Source: a virus. From it: DNA of 64,000 bases. Below the pieces are notes generated by a model that was given only the letters and a program-made list of their open reading frames with translations, was not told the origin of the DNA and ran no database searches. The stretch spans positions 62,001 to 126,000 of IMG/VR virus record IMGVR_UViG_3300008952_000015. The stretch is one strand, 5' to 3'. The position numbers and the translations under genes were made by a program. This document shows, piece by piece, positions 41,048 through 49,279 of this stretch (the first letter of the stretch is position 1; each line of letters opens with the position of its first letter).

Positions 41048-42058
41048 TTATTTAATCTTTGCCACGTCATCTCCTAAACCATCCGGCTCATCAGAGCTGT
41101 TAGTATCTAATTCTCCGCTAAGAATATCAGATATGTGTTCGCGTATCCTGCTTCTAGTTGGGCGGCCAGCCTCGCCTGTATCTTTTTTATATTCGGCGTG
41201 CTCCCACTCAACACCTGCATCTTTTAAAAACTCATTTGCCTCAATTATCATTTCAGTATGAGTAGTTACTTTTCCCTTTGTTCCTTTGACGAAAGATATC
41301 CATCTTCGTCCCGGCTCATTGTTGTTTATAATAAACTTCGAAATAACTTTACCAAGCTTTCGTATAACCTCGCTATATGCCTCTTTGTCAAATGGTACAG
41401 AGAATTTTTCTCCAACTAATTTATCCCAATCTTTCGTGAGCATCCCGCTCGCTCTCTGAGAGGGATCTTTGAAAAGTCCAGGCACATCATATCCGGGGAA
41501 ACTCTCCCACATATCCTCAGGAACAATTCCTAATGGTTCAGATATTGTCACCCAATAAGCGAGTTTTTCTTTTTCGTTTAATCGATCCTTAATATCACTA
41601 TAGGCCTTATAATACTGTCCAGAGCCAGGGCAGCTCTCTCCCCAAGGCTTTGAGGCTGCACATGGGACTAAAATAATATGCTTATACTTCTCTGGAATTA
41701 TAAAGTCTTCTATCTCTTCAAACCAAGCTTGTATTTTAGGATTTTTTAATAAATCTAAAACCTCACCTGGAGTATAGGCTGTTAGTTCTGGGTCATATTT
41801 GAAATCTTCTGTCTCTTTGTAGCTTGAGCTAGGCTTTTTATCTACAAGATGAGGCCGTAAGATATTGTCGTAAGTATCTTGATCTATATAAGGAAAGCTG
41901 CTTCCTTCCTTTTCCTTACCCCACTGATCAGCCTCCCATTTGGATACAGGCGCAGCCTGTTTTAATATCAAGTCAGCTTGATCCGCAAGAGAGTATAGTC
42001 CACCACTATCTAACTCATTGGCTATCAAAATTAATTCTTTAATGGCCCTCAGATTCAT
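41048..42058 (-). CDS. tag-family protein with DUF5591/archaeosine-synthase-like domain
   Basis: A 336-residue protein. It has an N-terminal shared tag (IKELILIANELDSGGLYSLA), then a domain with ILVPCAASKPW, VTISEPLGIVP and FPGYDVPGLF. This layout is seen in DUF5591/ArcS-type proteins linked to 7-deazaguanine chemistry. If the domain is active it may act on nucleic acid; if packaged it could enter the cell with DNA. Function is inferred. Confidence 0.65.
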   Translation of the reverse strand: MNLRAIKELILIANELDSGGLYSLADQADLILKQAAPVSKWEADQWGKEKEGSSFPYIDQDTYDNILRPHLVDKKPSSSYKETEDFKYDPELTAYTPGEVLDLLKNPKIQAWFEEIEDFIIPEKYKHIILVPCAASKPWGESCPGSGQYYKAYSDIKDRLNEKEKLAYWVTISEPLGIVPEDMWESFPGYDVPGLFKDPSQRASGMLTKDWDKLVGEKFSVPFDKEAYSEVIRKLGKVISKFIINNNEPGRRWISFVKGTKGKVTTHTEMIIEANEFLKDAGVEWEHAEYKKDTGEAGRPTRSRIREHISDILSGELDTNSSDEPDGLGDDVAKIK

Positions 42059-42621
42059 CATATTCCAACTTCGTGCTCTTCTTCTATTAAATAATATTTT
42101 ACAGCTTCTACTAAAAAAGAGAAGTCTTCGCTATAATGAGGGTTGTCTGATGCCTCACCTTCTGCCGCTTGTTCTGCCTCAGACACAACGTCTCTAATGA
42201 GCTGATTAATATCAGACTCCCCCAGATCATGATACAGGTCTGCTAATCTATCTGGAAGCACCTCTATTATATACATTATAAGCGTTGTACTGCCGTGATA
42301 AGCATATTCTGAAAGCTTGCGCTCCCCACCTTCATGCTCGAATTTTGCGTCAGGAGATAAATTCTTTAGAGCGAACTCTCTAATCATATTATTTCTTCTT
42401 TCGTCTCTTTTGTCCTCAAAGTTAACAACCTCTCCCAGCTGTTCTTCCTCATCAAGCGTGTCACTTTTAGGCTCTAGCTTAGGCCTTAAAGCTCTAGCTC
42501 TTTCTTCAAAATTAATAATATCAGCTGCAAGTTTATCTAAAACACTTGCCTCTTTCAAAAGACCTCGACTATCCAGCTCTGCGGCTATTGAGATCAACTC
42601 TTTTATATATTTATTCTTCAT
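42058..42621 (-). CDS. tag-family acidic protein
   Basis: A 187-residue protein with a strong tag at residues 5-30 (IKELISIAAELDSRGLLKEA), followed by acidic helices. It overlaps the next tag gene by 4 nt. No catalytic motif. Confidence 0.72.
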   Translation of the reverse strand: MKNKYIKELISIAAELDSRGLLKEASVLDKLAADIINFEERARALRPKLEPKSDTLDEEEQLGEVVNFEDKRDERRNNMIREFALKNLSPDAKFEHEGGERKLSEYAYHGSTTLIMYIIEVLPDRLADLYHDLGESDINQLIRDVVSEAEQAAEGEASDNPHYSEDFSFLVEAVKYYLIEEEHEVGI

Positions 42622-42711
42622 GTGATATTCCTGCGTATATTGGACTAGGCTGCTCTAAATCCCCACTACTATTAGTATACTAATAATTACTATAAGTGAA
42701 GGGAGTCTGAT

Positions 42712-43116
42712 ATGAAAAAGATCGCAGCAGATAGAAATTATAGAATATTTAGAAAAAAAGCTAACCTTGTATTAAAGACAGCAATAGCTGCTTCTTATGA
42801 AGAACATATGAAAGATGGTTATCAGGTGTCTTCGCTAGACCCTGAGATAGAGAGGATCGACATAACTAAAGACGACGATGGAGTCATAACTCTGTCAGCT
42901 GATATTGCCGCCATTGTGTCGAGAAATATCAATAAAGCCGGACCTCTTCTCTCAGAGATAGCAGAACAACTGGATAGAGCGTTGGCCTTTGAAACAGCCT
43001 ACTACGTGCTCGACCCCAGACTAATTTCGTTAATAAACAATCTTGAAGAAGCTAATGAAAAACTATTTAATGCAGGAATGCAAGCAAATCATTTGCGAGA
43101 TGGAACCGGAGACTGA
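42712..43116 (+). CDS. hypothetical protein with MKKIAA N-terminus
   Basis: A 134-residue plus-strand protein from ATG 42712 (AAGGGAG upstream). It has a basic start (MKKIAADRNYRIFRKKANLV) and then acidic helices. A similar start, MKKIAAEKKYKLLKLAQ, occurs in the 47683-47838 gene. Unknown function. Confidence 0.65.
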   Translation: MKKIAADRNYRIFRKKANLVLKTAIAASYEEHMKDGYQVSSLDPEIERIDITKDDDGVITLSADIAAIVSRNINKAGPLLSEIAEQLDRALAFETAYYVLDPRLISLINNLEEANEKLFNAGMQANHLRDGTGD

Positions 43117-43147
43117 GGGCTTTTAGAAGATCTCTCTAGCATTAGGT

Positions 43148-43840
43148 TTATGCATGATCAATAGTCTTAGAGAGATGATCCTTTATCAGCCATAGCTCTG
43201 CCATAATCTCTTCAGAGGCTGCCTTTATACCGCCTTCAGAACGACCCGATGGATCTTCTCTCAGGATAGTAACGGCAAGATTTGATTCCTTATCCTCAAT
43301 CTGTTCGGTTACTGAACCAATAATGCTAATTAGACCCTCTACTCCTAATGATAATGCTGCTATAAAGCGTGCTGGAGCATGTTTAGCTAAAAGAATTATT
43401 CCGCCGCTAGACCGAAGGCTCTTAAGAAGATTAAAGGCTCTAAGCGCAGCTCCAGCAGGAACTGTAATTGCGGCAGATAAAAGATTAAAGAAACCATTAA
43501 GGTTCTCCCCTTTTTTAAAGTACCCTATTGCAGCAGTAATGTCTATAAGCATAGTTCCTTTCATGGCGGCTATACCCCCTGCTGTTGTAACTGGATCAGG
43601 CCAAACTATAGCTCCTGCTGCCGCAACTTTTCCAAATATAGATATAACCTCTAATACTTCTGGATTTCCCATAAGAAGCTCATAAACACCTTTTCCTGAA
43701 CTTGGTGGAGCAGACTCAACGTGCTGTAGTAGACCAGAGCCATCTAAAGACTCTTTTATTATCTGATCTAGAGCATCAGCTTCCTTGCATAGACCCTTTG
43801 AGTCCAAAGTATTTGCAATTATAATAAGATCTTTTATCAC
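43148..43840 (-). CDS. tag-family protein with hydrophobic middle
   Basis: A 230-residue protein. The tag (IKDLIIIANTLDSKGLCKEA) is at residues 2-29. An Ala/Gly-rich segment (VAAAGAIVWPDPVTTAGGIA) and several hydrophobic helices follow, with a polar end. It resembles membrane-inserting or pore-like virion proteins, such as the 15428 gene. Confidence 0.7.
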   Translation of the reverse strand: MIKDLIIIANTLDSKGLCKEADALDQIIKESLDGSGLLQHVESAPPSSGKGVYELLMGNPEVLEVISIFGKVAAAGAIVWPDPVTTAGGIAAMKGTMLIDITAAIGYFKKGENLNGFFNLLSAAITVPAGAALRAFNLLKSLRSSGGIILLAKHAPARFIAALSLGVEGLISIIGSVTEQIEDKESNLAVTILREDPSGRSEGGIKAASEEIMAELWLIKDHLSKTIDHA

Positions 43841-43968
43841 AATAAACTCCTTATTATCTTGATCTTAAATATTAATAGCCCCAACGGTCGCCGCCCACGC
43901 TCTTAGTTTGTTTTTGTTCGACGCAAAAATTTTTTTAAATCAACCCTCGCATCTTTCTTTTGTTTGCT
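43841..43968. other. intergenic segment with a partial repeat
   Basis: The sequence GTTCGACGCAAAAATTTTT at about 43917-43936 is repeated with few changes as GTTTGACGCGAAAATTTTT at 43976-43995, inside the end of the next gene. No coding region or terminator is evident. Confidence 0.55.
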
Positions 43969-44346
43969 TTAGTTATGTTTGACGCGAAAATTTTTTGAGA
44001 GGTTAGCGTACTTGACTAGCAAAGCTAGTCTGGATTGACTTGGGGACAATGATTCTTTAGATCCAAGTCTTACTCTTTGGTATTGGGAGTTAGCATAAGC
44101 ATCATTATACTTGGCTATACCTACTAGCCTTGCCTTCTTACCCTTACCTCTATATATGTACTCTCCGGGGTTAGAGGCCTCCTCTGCTTCGTCTTTGCCT
44201 ACTATCACTACGAATACCCCATAGTCTTCTCCGTGGTACATAGAGGACGTTATAGCGTGCTCTCTGGCGAACCTAATGGATGGGGTTAGGTAGTCTCCGT
44301 TTCTAATCCCATCTGCTTCTATTGGCATGGCTCTATAAAAAATCAT
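43969..44346 (-). CDS. hypothetical protein (ART-like N-terminus)
   Basis: A 125-residue protein. YRAMPIEADGIRNGDYLTPS, FAREHAITSSMYHGEDYGVF and EASNPGEYIYRG match a family seen in phages and may be ADP-ribosyltransferase-like. The catalytic triad is not certain. Its first 20 codons are duplicated upstream of the neighbouring methyltransferase. Confidence 0.6.
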   Translation of the reverse strand: MIFYRAMPIEADGIRNGDYLTPSIRFAREHAITSSMYHGEDYGVFVVIVGKDEAEEASNPGEYIYRGKGKKARLVGIAKYNDAYANSQYQRVRLGSKESLSPSQSRLALLVKYANLSKNFRVKHN

Positions 44347-44348
44347 TT
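44287..44348. repeat. 62-bp direct repeat, copy 1
   Basis: Identical to 44915-44976 except for one base. It contains the first 20 codons of the 43969-44346 gene. Confidence 0.95.
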
Positions 44349-44915
44349 GTTTTTAAACTCGAAGTGATATATTAGTCTTGGTGGTCCAGAGCCTTTTTGT
44401 GATTTAATTACTTTAGACGGCTTAATTCCGCAGGTCCACTTCTTAATCATTTTTTTTGTAACCATATGATGACAATTGCTTTCATCTTCCATTCTCCATA
44501 AATAAGGAAAAGAAAGGATCGCTCCCTTAGAAATTCTCATTACTTCAGAGAAGGCTTGCTCCTGCTTTCCCCCTAAGTGCTCCCATACCTGTAGTGCAAC
44601 AAATAGATCGAACTGCTTGTCCTCAAAAGGCCACGGAGTATCTGTTGCATCGTGTCTTACCCACGGGTTGCGTAACGTGCTTAGAAAAGATTTTCTTAAA
44701 TCCATAACAGTGCTTGTCTTGCACAAAGGCATACTAGCGCAACCTACTTCTAATACGGAATTAATACTTCTTGGTATTGTTTTTATTTTATCAATAACCT
44801 GAGATGTATAGGCCCATCTGCTTTCCTTCCAATAGCCTGGGTTTATTTTTTGCGCTTCCTTAAAGTCTGCGTAAGCTACCAGCTCAGGTTTAGTGAGTTT
44901 TTTGATTATTTTCAT
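44343..44915 (-). CDS. class I SAM-dependent methyltransferase
   Basis: A 190-residue methyltransferase with VLEVGCASMPLC (motif I), VMDLRKSF, and DKQFDLFVALQVWEHLGG. The substrate is unknown. It is bracketed by a 62-bp direct repeat derived from the start of the downstream gene, suggesting it was inserted there. Confidence 0.8.
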   Translation of the reverse strand: MKIIKKLTKPELVAYADFKEAQKINPGYWKESRWAYTSQVIDKIKTIPRSINSVLEVGCASMPLCKTSTVMDLRKSFLSTLRNPWVRHDATDTPWPFEDKQFDLFVALQVWEHLGGKQEQAFSEVMRISKGAILSFPYLWRMEDESNCHHMVTKKMIKKWTCGIKPSKVIKSQKGSGPPRLIYHFEFKNK

Positions 44916-44974
44916 AGGTAGTCTCCGTTTCTAATCCCATCTGCTTCTATTGGCATGGCTCTATAGAAAATCAT
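44912..44974 (-). pseudogene. 20-codon truncated copy of the 43969-44346 gene start
   Basis: The frame reads MIFYRAMPIEADGIRNGDYL and stops within the ATG of the methyltransferase gene (CTATGAAAATAATC). It may now act as a leader that couples translation. Confidence 0.75.
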
Positions 44975-44976
44975 TT
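44915..44976. repeat. 62-bp direct repeat, copy 2
   Basis: 61 of 62 bases match copy 1. Together the copies flank the methyltransferase gene. Confidence 0.95.
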
Positions 44977-45182
44977 TAATTCTCTATTTCATCTAAAGAT
45001 TCTTCTTCAGTATCGCAGACAACAGTTCCCGCTTGGAAAGCTTCGTCCTTAGTTATGTTTGTATCGTCTAAGTCTGAGAAATCTCCAAGGTCGCTTATTA
45101 TCTCATCTAAAGCATCAGCTTCTTTCCGAAGTCCTTTTGCATCCAGCTCATTTGCCAGTTTAATTAATTCTTTTATAATCAT
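44976..45182 (-). CDS. short tag-family protein
   Basis: A 68-residue protein that is almost only tag (IIKELIKLANELDAKGLRKE) plus an acidic tail. This is the cleanest example of the tag and argues that the tag alone can be a functional unit. Confidence 0.75.
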   Translation of the reverse strand: MIIKELIKLANELDAKGLRKEADALDEIISDLGDFSDLDDTNITKDEAFQAGTVVCDTEEESLDEIEN

Positions 45183-45187
45183 AATAT

Positions 45188-45580
45188 TTACTTCCTTTTG
45201 TAATCGTCTTCGATGATCTCGTAAGCAGTCTCTACTCGATCAGACGACTCTATAACCACTGAGTCCTCCAAGGCTGTTAGCCTATAGGGGCATCCAGAGG
45301 GTACTGATAAAGCTTGCTTGGGATTTAGCTCTGTTGTCATCATACGCTTAGGATCTGTAGTCTTGTGGTCCCCATACATAACCTCTAGCTTTCCTGATAC
45401 TAAGTAAAAAGATTCGTTCTTTACTTGGTACTTCTTTAGGGATGTTCTATGTCCCTTTTTAATATTTATTATTTTACAGTGCGATACCGTACTTGTTGTG
45501 GCCCATGTAGTCTCCAGCCCCCACGGTTTGTCTTTTGTTGTTACGTCGCTTATCCAAGGGACTTTAATCTCATAGCCCAT
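45188..45580 (-). CDS. cupin-fold sugar isomerase-like protein
   Basis: A 130-residue cupin from Met15 of the longer frame (ATG 45580). KPWGLETTW, HCKIINIKKGHRTSLKKYQVK and SFYLVSGKLEVMYG follow the C-terminal cupin of type II mannose-6-phosphate isomerases. It could serve sugar-nucleotide or surface-sugar metabolism. Confidence 0.72.
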   Translation of the reverse strand: MGYEIKVPWISDVTTKDKPWGLETTWATTSTVSHCKIINIKKGHRTSLKKYQVKNESFYLVSGKLEVMYGDHKTTDPKRMMTTELNPKQALSVPSGCPYRLTALEDSVVIESSDRVETAYEIIEDDYKRK

Positions 45581-45712
45581 ATCTTTCCTTAATTTATTTA
45601 TTTTATATTTGTACCTTAACAAACATCCCGAAACTTAATTAACTGAAACTACTCTCATCTGATCTAATGCCCTTAAAAATTAATTATTTATATATATATG
45701 TTTTAGGAGGCC

Positions 45713-46243
45713 TTACTCATCCTCTGGCTCTTGGAACTTACGGTATTCGTTTCCAAGACTGTCAATAGCATGGCCTGGGTTCTTTTGTTCAAACTGCCAT
45801 TTCTCAAAGGCAAGTTCACTAGGATCTCGCTTTTCCTTCTGCATTGATTTCTCATTCAGAATATCCCGCTCAAGCTTTCGGATTGTTCCCTTTATATTAG
45901 CGGCAAACCTAAGAAACGGCTCGTGCAGCATACCAAGATCATCGCTTATATCATTTCTTCTTTTAATATATTCAACAGCGTCCTTGTACCAGCTAGTTGC
46001 AAACTCTTCTGCGGCCATCTCTCGGCCATAAAAAAACATATCTTTTGCTTCTTCATCTGTATTATACGTCTTTAGATAAAACTCTAAATTATCCTCATTC
46101 AAAGCATCATCGCCTGAGCTTAAGTCTGTGTCCTCATCGCCCTCTTCAGCCGCCATTCTAATTATCTTATCCAAGATGCCAGCCTCTTCAGCCAAGCCTC
46201 TCTGATCTAACTCATTCGCTAATTTAATTAATTCTTTTATCAT
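45713..46243 (-). CDS. tag-family acidic protein
   Basis: A 176-residue protein from ATG 46243 (AAAGGAT upstream), with the tag IKELIKLANELDQRGLAEEA followed by acidic and basic helices. No enzymatic motif. It is the rightmost tag gene in the window. Confidence 0.72.
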   Translation of the reverse strand: MIKELIKLANELDQRGLAEEAGILDKIIRMAAEEGDEDTDLSSGDDALNEDNLEFYLKTYNTDEEAKDMFFYGREMAAEEFATSWYKDAVEYIKRRNDISDDLGMLHEPFLRFAANIKGTIRKLERDILNEKSMQKEKRDPSELAFEKWQFEQKNPGHAIDSLGNEYRKFQEPEDE

Positions 46244-46279
46244 CTTCATATCCTTTGGGTTCTGAGTCCTTAACAACCA

Positions 46280-46735
46280 AGTCCTGCCTTTTTATTTAAT
46301 ATTAGTATGTGCGCGTGTGTATAGGACCTGTGCATCTTTTGCGTGTGCGTGTATGGTCATCAGTGTGCGTGTGTGCGAGCCTCTATTCTTACTGATCTAA
46401 GCAGCCTCAGTTCTTATACAAAAGTCTGAAAAAATTTCCAGCGGAAAAATTTGGAAAACCGTTTTTTCTTATATGAAACATCCAAAAAAGGTTCCGTGGG
46501 AAAAACTACGCTACGCCGTTTTTTACCGTTTTTCACAGAAAACTGAAGATTTTTAGCCGAAAAAAAAGGTCTTTTGCTCTCAGAAAAAAGGGTCTTTGAT
46601 TTCCAGAAAAAAAGGTCTTTTTACCCCAGAAAATAGGTTGCTTTGTTTCTCACAGAGAAAAAGTCTTATGCTCTGTAAAATTTCTTCAGGTTCTCCTGCG
46701 TTTTTTTGGGACTATTCCTCCTTATATATATAAAA
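46280..46735. repeat. non-coding low-complexity region: TG/CG-rich stretch then AT-rich tandem repeats
   Basis: 46303-46385 is rich in alternating purine-pyrimidine (TGTGCGCGTGTGTAT). 46545-46690 has about five imperfect 22-25 nt units of the type CAGAAAAAAGGGTCTTT. No gene fits. Candidate roles are a replication or packaging element, or a regulatory spacer at the boundary of the two genome arms. Confidence 0.7.
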
Positions 46736-46773
46736 ATAAAAAAACCAGCGTAGCTTTGTGGGCTAGGCTGGTT
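46736..46773 (-). terminator. rho-independent terminator
   Basis: An imperfect stem (CCAGCGTAGC / GCTAGGCTGG) is followed on the minus strand by a T run. It lies downstream of the 46808-47347 gene. Confidence 0.85.
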
Positions 46774-46807
46774 TAGTGGGGCTACCCTCTATATATATTC
46801 TATTTAC

Positions 46808-47347
46808 TTACTCGTCTGTATCGTCTGGTAGGTAGGGAAGTTCCTCATCTTCAATATCGGGAGAGTTCTTGGAAGGAATAGTTTTATTATCCTTATAGGT
46901 AAAGTTGAATTCTAACTGAGTGTTATAGGGGAATCCTTTTTCTTCATCATCCTCTCCAACAACAAAGTAATCATCCACGTTATCATAATTAAAAGGATTA
47001 TATTCGAAGTCATAGTCTAGCGTATCACTATGATTTCCATAATTAAATTGTGGGGTGGTGAAAGTAGAGAACGTATTTTTATTCTCATACTTCGGAAAAG
47101 AATATTTAGATATATTCTCTTCGCTGAGATACCGATAGTATTCATCAGCGGAACAGGCGAGGTTAGACTCTTGGTCTATCTGATATAAGAAGGGGTGAGT
47201 TGGAAGATTTAGTTCTAAGAAATTAATTATCTCTCCCTTGGGCTGGGAGAAAAGAATCTTTTTATCTGTTACTGAATTGTATAAGTCATAATGATTCTCG
47301 GCAACTTCAATAAGATAAAATCCTAATCCATAGTTTAAGTCTGACAT
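46808..47347 (-). CDS. acidic hypothetical protein
   Basis: A 179-residue protein with a very acidic, Asn/Asp/Tyr-rich second half (DYDFEYNPFNYDNVDDYF). Unknown function. First gene after the promoter at 47584-47606, with a long leader. Confidence 0.7.
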   Translation of the reverse strand: MSDLNYGLGFYLIEVAENHYDLYNSVTDKKILFSQPKGEIINFLELNLPTHPFLYQIDQESNLACSADEYYRYLSEENISKYSFPKYENKNTFSTFTTPQFNYGNHSDTLDYDFEYNPFNYDNVDDYFVVGEDDEEKGFPYNTQLEFNFTYKDNKTIPSKNSPDIEDEELPYLPDDTDE

Positions 47348-47682
47348 AATGTTCTCTCTCCTTTTGCCTTGCGGTGTGTTTGATATTTTAATATTACTAT
47401 GAAAAATGTATATAGATTAAATATTTATTAAAATAATAAAATCTTTTTAACATTCCATTAACTATCACTGTTGCTTTCTTGAAACATTATTATTACCTGA
47501 TACCTCTATCAGTTGTAAACTCAAATGTTTTATTAACAGGTTATCAGTACCCCAAGGAAACTGATGGCATACCCATCCACAACGATATAACTGGTGGATA
47601 ATTTTTAAGAAATAAAAGGTGGAGGAGGGTCTAATAGTAGCGGGCACTGCTACCTCTATAGCTGGTTAGATGCTATGTAAAA
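47348..47682. other. intergenic leader region with promoter and hairpin
   Basis: Contains a promoter copy (47584-47606), a small perfect hairpin (CTGATACCTCTATCAG at about 47499-47514) and only minimal frames. The 60-codon frame across the promoter is not credible. It may be a 230-nt 5' leader of the 47347 gene or a small RNA. Confidence 0.55.
47584..47606 (-). promoter_or_regulatory. repeated phage promoter
   Basis: Minus strand reads AAAATTATCCACCAGTTATATCG, a weaker copy that retains CACCAGTTATATCG. Confidence 0.6.
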
Positions 47683-47838
47683 CTAATGCCCGTGAGTCCT
47701 GATAGCTGCTGCGAGTTTTTTATCAAACTCTTCTCTTAGTTGCTTAAGAATTGCGCTCAACTGATTGTGATCTACCAACTGTCTTTTCTGGGCTAACTTT
47801 AATAATTTATATTTTTTTTCTGCCGCTATTTTCTTCAT
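47683..47838 (-). CDS. small basic protein with MKKIAA N-terminus
   Basis: A 51-residue protein from ATG 47838 (GAGGTG upstream), a helical basic product (KKIAAEKKYKLLKLAQKRQ). Its stop TAG lies inside a cassette-boundary motif. Confidence 0.6.
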   Translation of the reverse strand: MKKIAAEKKYKLLKLAQKRQLVDHNQLSAILKQLREEFDKKLAAAIRTHGH

Positions 47839-47940
47839 GGGGTCACCTCTATCAAACAGGCTTTTATTAGTATATGTAAAACTATTGCCCTGAGTAATGA
47901 ACAGAACTATAGCCATAAGTAATCCATTTGGGGTAAAGTA

Positions 47941-48243
47941 TTATTCTTTATCTAACATAAAGGTAGCCCTAGTATCAGCTATTGCACCCCTATATTCTAA
48001 AGTTAAATCTCCCTTTAAGACCTGCCCGCGCCGCCTGGTTGAATTTACTGGGCTACTGGGGCTATCTGTTTTTTTATTATTCTTTACATTCAAAACCTCA
48101 TTATGAATGTAGCTTATAGATCTCACCATAGCCTTCTGATTATTATTTAAAGCTTTTATTTTAGCCAGCATAAACTGAAAGACCACGCCCATCGAAACTG
48201 TAAGGAGTATGAATAGAGCATAGAATGTAAACTCTTGAGACAT
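47941..48243 (-). CDS. membrane-anchored hypothetical protein
   Basis: A 100-residue protein with one N-terminal transmembrane helix (FYALFILLTVSMGVVFQFML) and a basic/polar tail. Unknown family. A hairpin-bounded element lies upstream. Confidence 0.65.
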   Translation of the reverse strand: MSQEFTFYALFILLTVSMGVVFQFMLAKIKALNNNQKAMVRSISYIHNEVLNVKNNKKTDSPSSPVNSTRRRGQVLKGDLTLEYRGAIADTRATFMLDKE

Positions 48244-48646
48244 AATTATATCCTTTCTATTAAATAAAGAAAGGGCTCTTAAAGCATAGTTCCTGGGCCG
48301 CCTTACTGATTTACTGGGCGAATTTCGGAAAGTATAGCTTGCTTTAAGAGCCCTGTTATATTTAATACTACTCTATTTAATATAAATTATTTTGCAAGTC
48401 GCGAACATCTCTTTATTTTTTTGCCTATAGAGTATTTAATCAATGGCTTTTAATGTATCTATAAACCAGATTAAATGCCCAGCTGGTTACGAGCTCGACG
48501 CTTAACGAGTCATTCTTTCTTTCTAATATTTTTTATTAAATTTTGTAAACCTTTTGCCCGGCTTACATCGCATTCTAAGTCACAGCGATTGCAATAAATG
48601 ATAGCCTATTTCTATTAAAAATCATTCTTATATTTATTTTTGAGAT
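48244..48646. other. intergenic region with long-stem hairpin and boundary motif
   Basis: 48272-48286 (AGGGCTCTTAAAGCA) and 48340-48354 are perfect inverted repeats forming a 15-bp stem with a 53-nt loop. The boundary motif lies at 48545. No frame is convincing. The hairpin could be a terminator or attenuator for the minus-strand gene. Confidence 0.65.
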
Positions 48647-48668
48647 TTTTTTCTACATCGGTTATATC
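48647..48668 (+). promoter_or_regulatory. repeated phage promoter (plus strand)
   Basis: Reads TTTTTTCTACATCGGTTATATCG, a strong copy 47 nt upstream of the 48716 gene. Confidence 0.8.
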
Positions 48669-48715
48669 GTTGTGCAGGGTGGTCCTGCTCCTAACAACCA
48701 AGAAAAGGAAAACCA

Positions 48716-49198
48716 ATGAGCGACAAAACAAACATTTTTGCTAACGAAAACAGCGAGTCTCCGCTTCAGACTATCCGCCAGACCATGAGTGTTGCGGTGG
48801 ATGATGATGGAACTCCTAATGTGAACTTCGCCACGAATCGTGGTAAGGGAAGTGGATCTCAAACCATTCCTGTTGCTGACTACGCCGAGGTAGTTAGTAC
48901 GCTTCAAGAGTATGCAGATGCTGGCATCGAGGGCAGAGAGGAAGAGAGTCTTTCCCCTGCCGAAACAATCCGCCGCACCATTCGCGTTGAAGATGGTATG
49001 ATTTCGTTCCGAACTCGATCTGGTAAAGGCTCTAAGCCAGCCAAGATTCCTTTGGCTCAGTTTGGCGAAGTCTGCTCTTTGCTTACTGAAACTGTCTCCG
49101 CTGTTGAGGCTGCTGGAAGTAAGCTTAGTTCGGCAGAAGAAGAGGCCGATAATTCCGAAGCTTGGGACGATCAATATGACGATCTAAGCGAAGAGTAA
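48716..49198 (+). CDS. paralogue A1 of duplicated GKGSG-domain protein
   Basis: A 160-residue protein with two similar halves. Half 1 has PLQTIRQTMSVAVDDDGTP and FATNRGKGSGSQTIP. Half 2 has AETIRRTIRVEDGMISFR and RSGKGSKPAKIP. Paralogues are at 53654-54061 and 58085-58531. Conserved Arg/Gly/Lys positions suggest nucleic-acid or phosphate binding; function unknown. Strong promoter, good ribosome site (AAAAGGAAAACC) and own terminator imply high expression. Confidence 0.85.
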   Translation: MSDKTNIFANENSESPLQTIRQTMSVAVDDDGTPNVNFATNRGKGSGSQTIPVADYAEVVSTLQEYADAGIEGREEESLSPAETIRRTIRVEDGMISFRTRSGKGSKPAKIPLAQFGEVCSLLTETVSAVEAAGSKLSSAEEEADNSEAWDDQYDDLSEE

Positions 49199-49206
49199 TC
49201 TCTCAA

Positions 49207-49244
49207 TAAAAAGGCCCAGGCAGCGATCTAATGCTGCCTGGGCC
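49207..49244. terminator. bidirectional terminator hairpin
   Basis: A perfect 12-bp stem (GGCCCAGGCAGC / GCTGCCTGGGCC) with an 8-nt loop lies between convergent genes. The T run is on the minus strand (for the 49280-49462 gene). Confidence 0.88.
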
Positions 49245-49279
49245 ACCCTTTGCTTAAACTGTAAAACTATTGCCCTGAG

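Noticed and set aside
46303-46690. CRISPR array in the repeat region
   Set aside because: Units are short, AT-rich, imperfect and lack regular unique spacers. No cas gene is present.
47465-47647. 60-codon minus frame
   Set aside because: It runs through a promoter copy and has no ribosome site.
48662-49174. 170-codon minus frame
   Set aside because: It is antisense to paralogue A1, which has the promoter, ribosome site and two paralogues.
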